Positions 20,159 through 28,378 of a DNA stretch of 64,000 nucleotides are shown one piece after another. Every line of letters starts with the position of its first letter. The first letter of the stretch is position 1. Location of the stretch: NCBI GenBank assembly GCA_942492825.1, contig OW818635.1:372001-436000 (forward strand), given 5' to 3'. This DNA is from GWE2-51-13 sp942492825. Its GTDB lineage: Bacteria; Bacillota_I; Bacilli_A; Erysipelotrichales; Erysipelotrichaceae. A model generated the notes under the pieces. The model was not told where the DNA came from. It did not search any database and saw nothing but the letters and a program-made list of their open reading frames with translations. A program made the translations under genes and the position numbers.

Positions 20159-20767
20159 ATGAAGAAGAACTCGTTTGTTTCAATTTTAGTACTGTTTCTG
20201 ACTATTTCTTTGTTTGGATGCTCAACTCAACCGAAACCAGAAAGTTCGATTCGAGAGTATCTTGACGCTTTCAAAACTGGCGAAACTGTAGACAATAGTT
20301 TGTACTTTAATGGGTCGATTTCAGCTTTTAACGAACTAGTGTCACCCGAAGATGGTACACCTGCTGAAGTAATAGATTCGATGAAGAATATAATGTATGG
20401 ATATAGTTATGTTGTAAAAGATACAACCATTGCTGATGACAAAGAATCAGCTACTGTCAATATTGAGATTACAACAGTAGATGGGGGAAGCCTCTTAACT
20501 AATTTTATCAGCCAATACATGACGAATGCGTTTGTTATGATATTTGCTGGAAAGACACAAGCTGAGATCGAAGAATATGCAGTTGACTTGTTTGCTAATC
20601 TATCATCAAATCTTGAAAAAAACAAAGTGTTTCCAGTAACTGTTAAACTTATAAAAGTTGATAAAAAGTGGTTGATGGATGGCGGTGATGCAAATTCAAC
20701 CTTATTTGATGCGATGACTGGTGGTATGCTTACTGCTGCGAAGAACATTCAAGAACAATTCAACTGA
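20159..20767 (+). CDS. Hypothetical lipoprotein
   Basis: 202 aa with a lipoprotein signal peptide (MKKNSFVSILVLFLTISLFG, then Cys21). The rest begins with SSIREYLDAFKTGE, a pattern seen in NTF2-like or DUF4878/5105-type lipoproteins, but I do not recognise the family firmly. GGGGAGG precedes the ATG. The codon choice is AT-rich (tta, aaa, gaa, aat) unlike the flanking core genes. It lies alone between two terminators inside the islet. Function unknown, presumably attached to the outer face of the membrane. Confidence 0.8.
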   Translation: MKKNSFVSILVLFLTISLFGCSTQPKPESSIREYLDAFKTGETVDNSLYFNGSISAFNELVSPEDGTPAEVIDSMKNIMYGYSYVVKDTTIADDKESATVNIEITTVDGGSLLTNFISQYMTNAFVMIFAGKTQAEIEEYAVDLFANLSSNLEKNKVFPVTVKLIKVDKKWLMDGGDANSTLFDAMTGGMLTAAKNIQEQFN

Positions 20768-20790
20768 TCAAATTGAGGTTTAAGAAATAG

Positions 20791-20815
20791 AGCCATCCTT
20801 CGGAATGGCTTTTTA
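20791..20815 (+). terminator. Terminator of the lipoprotein gene
   Basis: Stem AGCCAT / ATGGCT with an inner TTCG-type loop, then TTTTT. Confidence 0.8.
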
Positions 20816-21020
20816 ATTTGTCCTATGAATGTCCTAAAGAACTCTCGGAACTCCGATAATGTTATTCGGTAAATAATTAACGATATACAGGTTTAATTAG
20901 TAGATATTGTGACCCTGAAATTCTTGATGGAGTGTTTTCTCGACGCATGGCGGATACTCGAAGTAACTAGTCTGCCGTAGAAACAGAAATACGTAGCAAT
21001 GATTCTTTATGAAATTAAGA
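20816..21020. other. Non-coding stretch, possible RNA gene or remnant
   Basis: About 200 bp with no supported ORF on either strand, ending at a strong hairpin with T run (21021-21056). No known RNA family recognised. Confidence 0.4.
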
Positions 21021-21056
21021 AAAGACTAGTCATCAATCAGGGTGACTAGTCTTTTT
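21021..21056. terminator. Strong bidirectional terminator
   Basis: A 12-bp perfect stem AAAGACTAGTCA (21021-21032) / TGACTAGTCTTT (21043-21054), ten-base loop, T run on the + strand and TTTTCTT on the - strand. No clear gene ends here on the + strand. On the - strand it follows the small frame 21060-21188. Confidence 0.85.
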
Positions 21057-21059
21057 TAC

Positions 21060-21188
21060 TCACTGCGATTTGCTTCTAAGCAAACAGTATATCTCGGTAG
21101 CCGAAACTTTGATTCCATGTTCGGCTTGTAGGAAACCAGCTAATTGCTCAGATAGCCAAATAAGACAGCAAATATCTAGTTTAGAAAT
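21060..21188 (-). other. Possible 42-aa small ORF with ATT start, or remnant
   Basis: A frame reading ISKLDICCLIWLSEQLAGFL..., ending SKSQ and a TGA just before a strong terminator. A perfect GGAGG lies 8 bases before an ATT codon (21188), but there is no ATG, GTG or TTG in frame at that point. It may use a rare ATT start or have lost its ATG. Unrecognised family. It would be transcribed after the HsdR-N gene only if that gene's terminator (21277) were bypassed. Confidence 0.35.
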
Positions 21189-21276
21189 GAATCTTTCCTC
21201 CTTTCCTCTCCTTTTGGGCGAAGTATAGCACAGTGTTTTCTATTTTCAAAGTGCAAAGATGTGGTGATAAAACTAC

Positions 21277-21296
21277 TAAAAAGCCCTCGCGGGCTC
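21277..21296 (-). terminator. Terminator of the HsdR-N-like gene
   Basis: On the - strand, stem AGCCC / GGGCT with loop GCGA, then TTTTT. Confidence 0.75.
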
Positions 21297-21309
21297 TATG
21301 AATTTTCAA

Positions 21310-22380
21310 TTACAAATATCTATTCAATACCTCTACCAAATTTTCGGAATAATCATAAATTGAATCGAGAGTCTCAAGGGGGTATCGAACTGCTTTTTTA
21401 TCAACATCTGGAATTTGGATCGCCAGTTTCTTTCCTGCTTCAATTCTACAGATCCATTTTCTTCCGTTGTCATCAAGCAACACATTCATATACGACTCTG
21501 TATCTCGATAAACAATTCTCTTTGCGTTGACATGAACTCTCAGAATCGATTTAACGATTGCATATGCACTAATCTCTTCCATCGTAGTAAAAATCTTGTT
21601 TTCTGCTTCCGGTACCTCTTCGAGTGTTTCTACAGGTGTTTCACTGACGGCCAAAGTTTCTTTAAACTTTGTGCTCATTTTTTCGTTGATGTGTTGGTTG
21701 ATACCGCGTTTTATGATGGGTTTGAACTTCTCTATAACTGCCTGGTTCTTTTGGCCATCATAGATTCGGCCAATAATCATCTTCACAAATTCGTCCGGTA
21801 AATTCTCTATAATCGATTTAAACTCATTCTTTGCAAGATTTAAGTATTTCAACTCGGAAGCAGCATTGACGATGTTTGATACATTCAACTTTGTCTTCAT
21901 GAAGTTCTCGAGATAGTCGATTGCCTGATCATTAAGATCAAGCATTTCGAGCTCGAAGAAGGGTAGAGAGTCCATTTTATTTGGTGAATCGAGATCGGTA
22001 TAAAAACGGTAATTGATTCCATTTGTTAGAATGGCGAACTTAGCGGAAGTCGTTCCAAAATATCGAAAAAGCTGTGAGTCGTGTTTCTCAAGTTTTTGAG
22101 TACACGATTTTGCTTCAATGAGAATCATTGGTTTACCATCGATCAGTATTGTATAATCGACTTTCTCACCTTTTTTGATCCCTACGTCTGCTGTGAATTC
22201 CGGACAAAATTCAAGTGGATTAAACACATCAAACCCCAGTATTTGGAAGAAAGGCAAAATCAATGATTGTTTTGTGGACTCTTCTGTCTTAATATGCGGA
22301 ACTAACTGCTTGACTCGTTCAGACAATGAATAGATCTTCTCGTTTATTTCCATTTTGCCCCCGTATGAATGACCATTCAT
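21310..22380 (-). CDS. Protein with type I restriction HsdR N-terminal-like nuclease domain
   Basis: 356 aa. Residues about 30-160 match the HSDR_N_2 (PF13588) pattern: IKTEESTKQSLILPFFQILG, then the PD-(D/E)xK nuclease core VDYTILIDGKPMILIEAKS, then FGTTSAKFAILTNGINYRFY. The C-terminal part contains a second beta-rich region (SYMNVLLDDNGRKWICRIE) of unknown role. No helicase domain, so it is not a full restriction subunit. The ATG at 22353 (residue 10) has the better ribosome site (GGGGG). A perfect -10 lies at 22398-22403. It stands alone, with AT-rich codons, inside the repeat-flanked islet. A defence or phage-related nuclease is a guess. Confidence 0.82.
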   Translation of the reverse strand: MNGHSYGGKMEINEKIYSLSERVKQLVPHIKTEESTKQSLILPFFQILGFDVFNPLEFCPEFTADVGIKKGEKVDYTILIDGKPMILIEAKSCTQKLEKHDSQLFRYFGTTSAKFAILTNGINYRFYTDLDSPNKMDSLPFFELEMLDLNDQAIDYLENFMKTKLNVSNIVNAASELKYLNLAKNEFKSIIENLPDEFVKMIIGRIYDGQKNQAVIEKFKPIIKRGINQHINEKMSTKFKETLAVSETPVETLEEVPEAENKIFTTMEEISAYAIVKSILRVHVNAKRIVYRDTESYMNVLLDDNGRKWICRIEAGKKLAIQIPDVDKKAVRYPLETLDSIYDYSENLVEVLNRYL

Positions 22381-22397
22381 TCATATATGTTGCTTTT

Positions 22398-22403
22398 ATT
22401 ATA
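22398..22403 (-). promoter_or_regulatory. -10 box of the HsdR-N-like gene
   Basis: TATAAT on the - strand; the -35 (TGCAAT, 17 bases upstream) is weak. An inverted repeat ATGAATG...CATTCAT overlaps the beginning of the gene and could be an operator. Confidence 0.55.
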
Positions 22404-22642
22404 CAACTGTCGTTAGTTTGATTGCACATTTTTCTAAAAACTGATGAGAAAGTTATTTCTGGACGTTAGGGATTGTTCGAAAGTAAACAATAAGTTTATT
22501 AATGACTGCAGCTTTTTTGCCACAGTTTTATGTGCTTTGCTGAATTATGAATAATTATCGAAAGTATAGAAGTACTTTCAAAAGCCATCATTTACTACGT
22601 TTTAATAACCTCTATCACATAGAAATGACAATACGCAATAGC
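22404..22642. other. Non-coding stretch at the right end of the islet
   Basis: About 240 bp, AT-rich, no supported gene. It ends at the start of direct repeat copy B. Confidence 0.5.
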
Positions 22643-22830
22643 GAAGTCGTTGATGTTAAAGTATCTTTCTTAAGCGAAAATATCTAAGTTATTTACGGAA
22701 ATCGCACGATAGTACCGCGATCTCCTTTTATAATGTCATTAATTATGCATTGTCCAAGATCAATGCGAGAAACAAAAAGTGCATCTTAAAATCAGGATTT
22801 CGATGATAAATATGATTAAGGAAACAGGGG
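22643..22830 (+). repeat. Direct repeat copy B (partial ssb 3' end plus terminator)
   Basis: Matches 19312-19498. It keeps the last 15 ssb codons in frame (EVV...KVSFLS.N. then TAA), the terminator region with one stem mismatch, and the following sequence down to AACAGGGG. No ssb body precedes it, so this is a gene tail left by duplication or integration. Confidence 0.9.
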
Positions 22831-22841
22831 ATAAATCGACG

Positions 22842-22866
22842 AAAACGGTTCAAACCGTTTTTTCTT
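22842..22866 (+). terminator. Terminator upstream of thyA
   Basis: Stem AAAACGGTT / AACCGTTTT with loop CA, then TTTTTTCTTTT. It insulates thyA from the islet. Confidence 0.8.
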
Positions 22867-22880
22867 TTGCCCGCATACTG

Positions 22881-22886
22881 TATAAT
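22881..22886 (+). promoter_or_regulatory. -10 box of thyA
   Basis: TATAAT with a weak T-rich -35 that overlaps the terminator T run. Confidence 0.6.
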
Positions 22887-22903
22887 AAAACCAAGAGGTG
22901 CCT

Positions 22904-23776
22904 ATGAAACAATACCTTGACTTATTGGAAACGATCTTAAAAAACGGAACCGATCGTCCCGATCGCACGTCGACCGGAACTCGGTCGATTTTCGGCTATC
23001 AGATGCGCTTTGACTTGGGTGAAGGATTCCCGCTTCTGACAACCAAGAAGGTGCATTTCAAATCATTGGCGGTCGAACTGCTATGGTTTATCCAAGGAAG
23101 CACCAACATCCGACCGTTGGTTTTGGAAAATGTGCGGATCTGGAACGAATGGCCATACACGAAATATACCAAAAGCCCTGATTACCTTGGCGAGACGCTG
23201 GAAGAGTATGTGACTAAAATCAAAGAGGATGAAGAATTTGCATCCAAACACGGAAATCTAGGACCGGTCTATGGGAAACAGTGGCGTAATTTCAACGGCG
23301 TGGATCAATTGGAAGTATTGATCGATGGATTGAAAAACAATCCGTTTTCGCGTCGCCACATCATCAGCGCTTGGAATCCGGCCGAACTGGAAGATATGGC
23401 CTTGCCGCCATGCCACATGATGATGCAATTCTATGTATCTTCGGACAAGAAAAAGCTTTCCTGTCAGCTCTACCAACGCAGCGCGGATGTTTTTCTCGGC
23501 GTTCCCTTCAACATCGCTTCGTATGCGTTGTTTACCATGATGATCGCGCACGTATGCGGATATGAAGCCGGCGAGTTCGTCCATACCTTCGGAGATGTGC
23601 ATATCTACAACGATCATTTCCAACAAGTCTCCCTTCAACTAACACGCCAACCTAAAGCATTGCCGACCTTGCGGTTTGCCCGAAATGTCACATCGATCGA
23701 AGATTTCCGATATGAAGACTTCATTTTGGAAAACTACGATCCGCACCCCTTAATCAAAGCGCAGGTGAGTGTCTGA
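22904..23776 (+). CDS. thyA: Thymidylate synthase
   Basis: Converts dUMP to dTMP with methylene-tetrahydrofolate. 290 aa, longer than the 264-aa E. coli type because of an insert around residues 85-110, as in some Lactobacillus enzymes. Motifs: DRTGTRS-like DRTSTGTRSIFG, LGPVYGKQWRNF, the catalytic PPCH (Cys near 170), and CQLYQRSADVFLGVPFNIAS. The ATG at 22904 follows AAGAGG; a GTG at 22898 is possible but lies within the ribosome site. Its TGA shares a base with the dfr ATG. Confidence 0.95.
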   Translation: MKQYLDLLETILKNGTDRPDRTSTGTRSIFGYQMRFDLGEGFPLLTTKKVHFKSLAVELLWFIQGSTNIRPLVLENVRIWNEWPYTKYTKSPDYLGETLEEYVTKIKEDEEFASKHGNLGPVYGKQWRNFNGVDQLEVLIDGLKNNPFSRRHIISAWNPAELEDMALPPCHMMMQFYVSSDKKKLSCQLYQRSADVFLGVPFNIASYALFTMMIAHVCGYEAGEFVHTFGDVHIYNDHFQQVSLQLTRQPKALPTLRFARNVTSIEDFRYEDFILENYDPHPLIKAQVSV

Positions 23777-24258
23777 TGTTTACGCTCATCGTCGCCAAGG
23801 ACCAACAAGGCAATATCGGGAAAAAAGGTTGGATGCCGTGGCATTTGCCCGAAGACTTGAAATTATTCAAAGCGCGTACCCTCAACCACACGATCGTGAT
23901 GGGGAAGACGACGTTTCTCGGAATCGGGAAACCTTTGCCGCAACGACGGATGCTGGTCGTTACCCATGACGAAACGCTAAGTAAAAGATATGAAGGAATC
24001 GAAACGATCCATGATTTCGTCACGTTCTTGGAAACTAACCGCAACATTGAAGAAGAAATCTTCATTTGCGGAGGTGCTGAAATCTACCGTCAGGCGTTGC
24101 CATACTGTTCGAAGATGGTCATTACCGAGGTTGAGGGCGTCCATGACGCCGACATTTCGTTTCCGCCCTATGATGAAAAAGAATTCATGCTAACGTCCGA
24201 AACGGCGTATGAAGGATTTACCGTCAAGATCTACGATCGAAAGGACCAATATGTTTAA
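23776..24258 (+). CDS. folA: Dihydrofolate reductase
   Basis: Reduces dihydrofolate made by thymidylate synthase. 160 aa with the type I DHFR pattern: IVAKDQQGNIGKKG, MPWHLPEDLKLFKARTL (the Asp is the proton relay), VMGKTTFLGIGKPLP, and FICGGAEIYRQALP for NADPH. It overlaps thyA by one base (TGATG), the common coupled thyA-dfr pair. Confidence 0.95.
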   Translation: MFTLIVAKDQQGNIGKKGWMPWHLPEDLKLFKARTLNHTIVMGKTTFLGIGKPLPQRRMLVVTHDETLSKRYEGIETIHDFVTFLETNRNIEEEIFICGGAEIYRQALPYCSKMVITEVEGVHDADISFPPYDEKEFMLTSETAYEGFTVKIYDRKDQYV

Positions 24259-24958
24259 ACAGTGGAAGAAATTTAAATTATGGCTGAAAATGAGCTTTTT
24301 CTTACCGGCCGCTTATATTTCGGCGGTACGGGTCGCGAAAAAAGATTTCGGTCTACGTTATGAAGTCGCACGTATTTGGGCGAACATGATCCTCAGATTC
24401 ACGCGTACGCGTTTGGAAATCAAAGGTAATGAGAATTTTCCAACCGAACCGGGCAATCTTATCGTCGTCAACCATCAAGGAAGCATGGATGCGTTCGTCT
24501 TATTTTCCGCGATCGAAACTCCGTTCTCGGCGGTCGGAAAAGTCGAAGGCGCCAAAATCCCTTTTCTAGGGAAATGGTACAAAACGATGGAAATGGTATT
24601 ATTTGACCGCGACAGCGCGAAGGATTCGCTGCGAATGGTCAAGGAAGCCGCGAAGAAGTTGACCGAGGGTCGCAACGTCCTCATTTTTCCGGAAGGCACG
24701 CGATCTAAAAGCGCGACATTGGGCGATTTTAAGGCCGGTGCTCTAAAGCCGGCGTTTATCGCGCAAAAACCGATCGTTCCGATCGCGTTGGTCGACAGTT
24801 ACAAGGTGCTTGACGAACCGGGCGGAAGTCGGTTTGTGGTCGGTGTACGAATCGGGAAACCGATATTATTTCAAGATTATGAAGGGAAGTCCACGCAAGA
24901 GGTGACCGATCAAGTCAAACAGATCATTCAAACCATGATGGACAAGAAAGAAGGATAA
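24251..24958 (+). CDS. plsC: 1-acyl-sn-glycerol-3-phosphate acyltransferase
   Basis: Makes phosphatidic acid from lysophosphatidic acid at the membrane. 235 aa with the HxxxxD motif in NHQGSMD (near 73) and the FPEGTRS motif (near 145), and a hydrophobic N-terminal segment. The ATG at 24251 follows AAAGGA and overlaps the end of dfr by eight bases. It is co-transcribed with thyA and dfr. Confidence 0.93.
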   Translation: MFKQWKKFKLWLKMSFFLPAAYISAVRVAKKDFGLRYEVARIWANMILRFTRTRLEIKGNENFPTEPGNLIVVNHQGSMDAFVLFSAIETPFSAVGKVEGAKIPFLGKWYKTMEMVLFDRDSAKDSLRMVKEAAKKLTEGRNVLIFPEGTRSKSATLGDFKAGALKPAFIAQKPIVPIALVDSYKVLDEPGGSRFVVGVRIGKPILFQDYEGKSTQEVTDQVKQIIQTMMDKKEG

Positions 24959-24960
24959 CT

Positions 24961-26259
24961 ATGCGTTTTGTTGAACTGATTGAAAAAAAGCGCGATAAAC
25001 AGGAGTTAAGCGCGGAAGAGATCCGTTTTTGGGTCGAACAATATGTCGCCGGAGAGATTCCCGATTACCAAGTCTCGGCGCTTTTGATGGCGATCGTCCT
25101 CAATGGGATGACCGCAAACGAAACCACGTCGCTGACGATGGCGATGATGAATAGCGGCGATGTGTATGACTTAAGCGCGATCGCCGGTATTAAAGTCGAT
25201 AAGCACAGTACCGGTGGTGTCGGAGATAAGACCAGTTTGGTCTTGGGTCCGATGGTCGCCGCGGCCGGGGCGAAAGTCGCTAAAATGTCCGGCCGAGGTC
25301 TCGGACATACCGGCGGTACGATCGATAAACTCGAATCGATTCCGGGATTCAACGTCGAGCTAACGCAAGCGGACTTCATCCGTCAAGTCAATGAAATCGG
25401 CTTGGCGATCATCGGTCAAACCGCCGATCTAGTGCCGGCGGACAAGAAACTATATGCGTTACGCGATGTGACCGGAACCGTTCCCGCGATACCCTTGATC
25501 GCTTCGTCGATCATGTCGAAGAAACTGGCAGCCGGATCGGATGCGATCTTGCTGGATGTCAAATACGGCGACGGCGCGTTCATGCATACGCCGCAACGTG
25601 CGATCGAGTTGGCCGAGGCCATGATCGCGATCGGAAACGGGATGGGACGTAACACACATGCGATCATTTCCGATATGAACGAACCTTTGGGCAACGCGAT
25701 CGGCAATGCCTTGGAAGTCAAGGAAGCCATCGATACGCTTCACGGACATGGACCGGAAGACTTCACGGAGTTGGTATTGGAAGCCGGCGCGATCCTGTTA
25801 ATGCAGGCGAAATGCGCGAATTCCATCGAAGAAGCGAAAGAAAAATTAAAAGAAACGATCGTTTCGGGCAGCGCTTTTGAGAAGTTCGTCGCGTTTGTCC
25901 AAGCGCAGGGCGGAGATGTCGATTTTGTACGCCATCCCGAAAAATTGCCTCAAGCTACCTATGTTACCGAATTGCGGGCAACGCACAACGGTTGGATCGC
26001 CGGTGTCAAAGCGATGAAACTCGGAACCTTGGCAATGGAACTCGGTGCCGGACGGGCGACGAAAGAAGATAAGATCGATCCTTCGGTCGGCTTGGTCATC
26101 AATAAAAAAGTCGGTCAACCTGTCAACCAGGGTGAATCGCTCGTGACCATCCATCATGCGCGACCGTTGGATCCAACATGGTTGGACGAGCTGATATCGG
26201 CCTTTGAGATCGTTTCGACGCCGACGACGCGCCAAGCGTTGATTTACGCAAAACTCTAA
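24961..26259 (+). CDS. pdp: Pyrimidine-nucleoside phosphorylase
   Basis: Phosphorolysis of thymidine and uridine in nucleoside salvage. 432 aa, usual length. The signature KHSTGGVGDKTSLVLGP lies near 80 and the glycine-rich SGRGLGHTGGTIDKLESIPG follows. It starts two bases after plsC. Together with deoC (32625), cdd (39020) and the nucleoside importer (8132-12876) it suggests use of imported nucleosides. Confidence 0.95.
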   Translation: MRFVELIEKKRDKQELSAEEIRFWVEQYVAGEIPDYQVSALLMAIVLNGMTANETTSLTMAMMNSGDVYDLSAIAGIKVDKHSTGGVGDKTSLVLGPMVAAAGAKVAKMSGRGLGHTGGTIDKLESIPGFNVELTQADFIRQVNEIGLAIIGQTADLVPADKKLYALRDVTGTVPAIPLIASSIMSKKLAAGSDAILLDVKYGDGAFMHTPQRAIELAEAMIAIGNGMGRNTHAIISDMNEPLGNAIGNALEVKEAIDTLHGHGPEDFTELVLEAGAILLMQAKCANSIEEAKEKLKETIVSGSAFEKFVAFVQAQGGDVDFVRHPEKLPQATYVTELRATHNGWIAGVKAMKLGTLAMELGAGRATKEDKIDPSVGLVINKKVGQPVNQGESLVTIHHARPLDPTWLDELISAFEIVSTPTTRQALIYAKL

Positions 26260-26284
26260 AAACGGAGGAACTCCTCCGTTTTTA
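26259..26284 (+). terminator. Terminator after pdp
   Basis: Stem AAAACGGAGG / CCTCCGTTTT with loop AACT, then T. Confidence 0.88.
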
Positions 26285-26336
26285 ATGTCGGGATATTGCC
26301 TAAAGTCAGCTTGCTCTTTTTAATATGACGGGATTT

Positions 26337-26345
26337 TGGTATAAT
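26337..26345 (+). promoter_or_regulatory. Extended -10 promoter of scpA
   Basis: TGG-TATAAT. No good -35, as usual for extended -10 promoters. Confidence 0.7.
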
Positions 26346-26361
26346 ATCCCAAGGTGAGAAA

Positions 26362-27105
26362 ATGACCTTTACCGTAAACAGCAGCGTCTTCGAGGGACCT
26401 CTCGATTTGATGTTGCATCTGATTAAAGAAAAGAAGTTGGATCTCTTCGCGTTGGACGTGGACGTTTTGATCGACCAATACATCGCATTCATCCACCAGA
26501 TGGAACAAACCCATCTTGAAATCGCCAGCGAATTCATCGTGGAATTGGCGACGTTGACCGAATATAAGTCACGCAAATGCCTGCCGCGGGATGAATCGAC
26601 GTTGGAAGCGGAAGACTACCAGAAAGAAACGCGCGATCAATTGGTGAACCGTTTGATCGAGTATCAAAAGTTCAAAGAAGTCAGCGAAGCGCTTTCGGCG
26701 CGGTTTGAGGAGCGAGCGATGCAGATCGCCAAGCCGATCGACAAAGAAGTCTTGAAACTGGCGGAAGAAGAAAATCTCAACTTCCTGCAAGCGGATTCGT
26801 ATGATCTGATCAAAGCGATGAAACGCTGCCTACAACGTTTCCATACTGTCAGTAACACCGAAGTCAAGATTACGCAACGCGAACTATCGATCGACCAACG
26901 CACCAACCAGTTGCGTCTGATCATCGAACATTTGCCCGAGCCGTTCTCGTTTAGCGATTTGACGGCGGATTGCTTAGAAGTCCACATGGTGATCGTTACG
27001 TTCTTGGCGATCTTGGACATGTTGCGATTGCAAGAACTGATATTTACGATCGAAGACGACGAAATCTGGTTTCGAAGGAGCGGCTATGACGGATATGACG
27101 ATTGA
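26362..27105 (+). CDS. scpA: Segregation and condensation protein A
   Basis: Kleisin subunit of the SMC condensin complex. 247 aa with the N-terminal FEGPLDLMLHLIKEKKLDL pattern (binding the SMC neck), a helical linker and the C-terminal winged helix (VTFLAILDMLRLQEL) that contacts the SMC head. It overlaps scpB by 20 bases, so translation is coupled. Confidence 0.95.
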   Translation: MTFTVNSSVFEGPLDLMLHLIKEKKLDLFALDVDVLIDQYIAFIHQMEQTHLEIASEFIVELATLTEYKSRKCLPRDESTLEAEDYQKETRDQLVNRLIEYQKFKEVSEALSARFEERAMQIAKPIDKEVLKLAEEENLNFLQADSYDLIKAMKRCLQRFHTVSNTEVKITQRELSIDQRTNQLRLIIEHLPEPFSFSDLTADCLEVHMVIVTFLAILDMLRLQELIFTIEDDEIWFRRSGYDGYDD

Positions 27106-27634
27106 AGCGATTTTGGAAGGAATCCTTTTTGTTTTCGGGGATGAAGGCGCTACCTTGGCGCAATTATCGGACGCGGTAGCTTTACCGTCTGAAACGGTAC
27201 GCGACATCCTGAATGACATGAAGGCGGTCTATCAAGATGAAAAGCGAGGTTTTGAACTCGCCGTTTTCAATGACACGTATAAATTCATCTCAAAACCTTT
27301 CGTACGCGATTATATCCAACGGATATTGACCTTATCGAAGACCCGCACGCTTTCGCAATCCGCCCTTGAAACCTTGGCGATCATCGCATATAAACAACCG
27401 GTGACCCGGATCGAAATCGAAGAGATCCGTGGCGTCGGCTGCGATATGATGTTGAAGAAGCTGATGGCGCAAGATCTCATACGCGAAGCGGGACGCACCG
27501 AAACGGCTGGGCGACCCATCCTATATGAGATCACCGACGAGTTTTTGGATTTGTTTAAGCTGATCAGTTTGGATGAACTACCGCATTTACCGCAATACGA
27601 AGAAACGCGCTTAAGCGACCAACTCTTCGAGTAA
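27086..27634 (+). CDS. scpB: Segregation and condensation protein B
   Basis: Dimeric kleisin-binding subunit (Kite protein) of the SMC complex. 182 aa with two winged-helix domains; the blocks SQSALETLAIIAYKQPVTRIEIEEIRG (split here as SQSALETLAIIAYKQP and TRIEIEEIRG) and LGR-like EAGRTETAGRP are typical. It starts within scpA after AAGGAGCGG. An alternative ATG lies three codons later. Confidence 0.95.
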   Translation: MTDMTIEAILEGILFVFGDEGATLAQLSDAVALPSETVRDILNDMKAVYQDEKRGFELAVFNDTYKFISKPFVRDYIQRILTLSKTRTLSQSALETLAIIAYKQPVTRIEIEEIRGVGCDMMLKKLMAQDLIREAGRTETAGRPILYEITDEFLDLFKLISLDELPHLPQYEETRLSDQLFE

Positions 27635-27643
27635 GGAGCCTGC

Positions 27644-28378
27644 ATGGAACGATTACAGAAAGTCATCGCTAGAGCCGGGATCGCTTCCCGACGCAAAGCG
27701 GAAGAATTGATCCTCGCAGGACGTGTCACGGTCGACGGCGAAATCGTCGACACGCTGGGATTCAAAGTTAAAAAAGGCGCCGTCGTAAACGTTGACGGAA
27801 AGAAAGTCGATGGCGAAGACAAAGTTTATTTCGTCATGTACAAACCGAAGAAAGTCGTCTGCACCCTCAATGACGAACATCAACGGAAAACCGTCGTCAG
27901 TTTGATGCCGGACGTAACGCAACGCGTCTTTCCGGTCGGCAGGCTCGATTACGATACCACCGGAGTCCTTTTGTTGACCAATGACGGGGAATTCGCCAAC
28001 TCTATGACCCACCCGCGCTATCACATGGCCAAGATCTATGAAGTCACGATCGACGGCGTGTTGACCACCCCGCAAATCAAACAACTCGAAGCCGGCATCC
28101 AGTTGGATGACGGAACGGTCACGTTACCCGCAAAAGTATGGATCACCCGGAAGGACCCGTCAAAGAAGGCGACCGAGTTCGAACTGACGATCAAGGAAGG
28201 GAAGAACCGCCAAATCAAACGAATGTTAGAAGCGTTGGGGTATGAAGTGACCCGTTTACACCGTAAACAATTCGCCTTCATCAAAGTCAACGATCTACGT
28301 CCGGGCGAATATCGCCGGTTGAAACCCTTTGAAGTCAAACAATTGAGAAAACTTGCGGAAGAGGGAGCTGCCGACTGA
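27644..28378 (+). CDS. rluB: 23S rRNA pseudouridine synthase RluB
   Basis: RsuA/RluB-family pseudouridine synthase for 23S rRNA. 244 aa, with an N-terminal S4 domain (MERLQKVIARAGIASRRKAE) and the catalytic motif GRLDYDTTGVLLLTNDG (Asp near 102). It follows scpB as in Bacillus and shares one base with rsmE. Confidence 0.94.
   Translation: MERLQKVIARAGIASRRKAEELILAGRVTVDGEIVDTLGFKVKKGAVVNVDGKKVDGEDKVYFVMYKPKKVVCTLNDEHQRKTVVSLMPDVTQRVFPVGRLDYDTTGVLLLTNDGEFANSMTHPRYHMAKIYEVTIDGVLTTPQIKQLEAGIQLDDGTVTLPAKVWITRKDPSKKATEFELTIKEGKNRQIKRMLEALGYEVTRLHRKQFAFIKVNDLRPGEYRRLKPFEVKQLRKLAEEGAAD

Noticed and set aside
20816..21060. Known structural RNA (6S, SRP, tmRNA or RNase P) in the gap
   Set aside because: None of the conserved sequence blocks of these RNAs could be seen.
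18938..26345. Shared sequence CTTGCTCTTTTTA after acpS and before scpA as a dispersed repeat
   Set aside because: The match is only 13 bases of terminator-type sequence and the flanks differ, so chance or common terminator form is enough.
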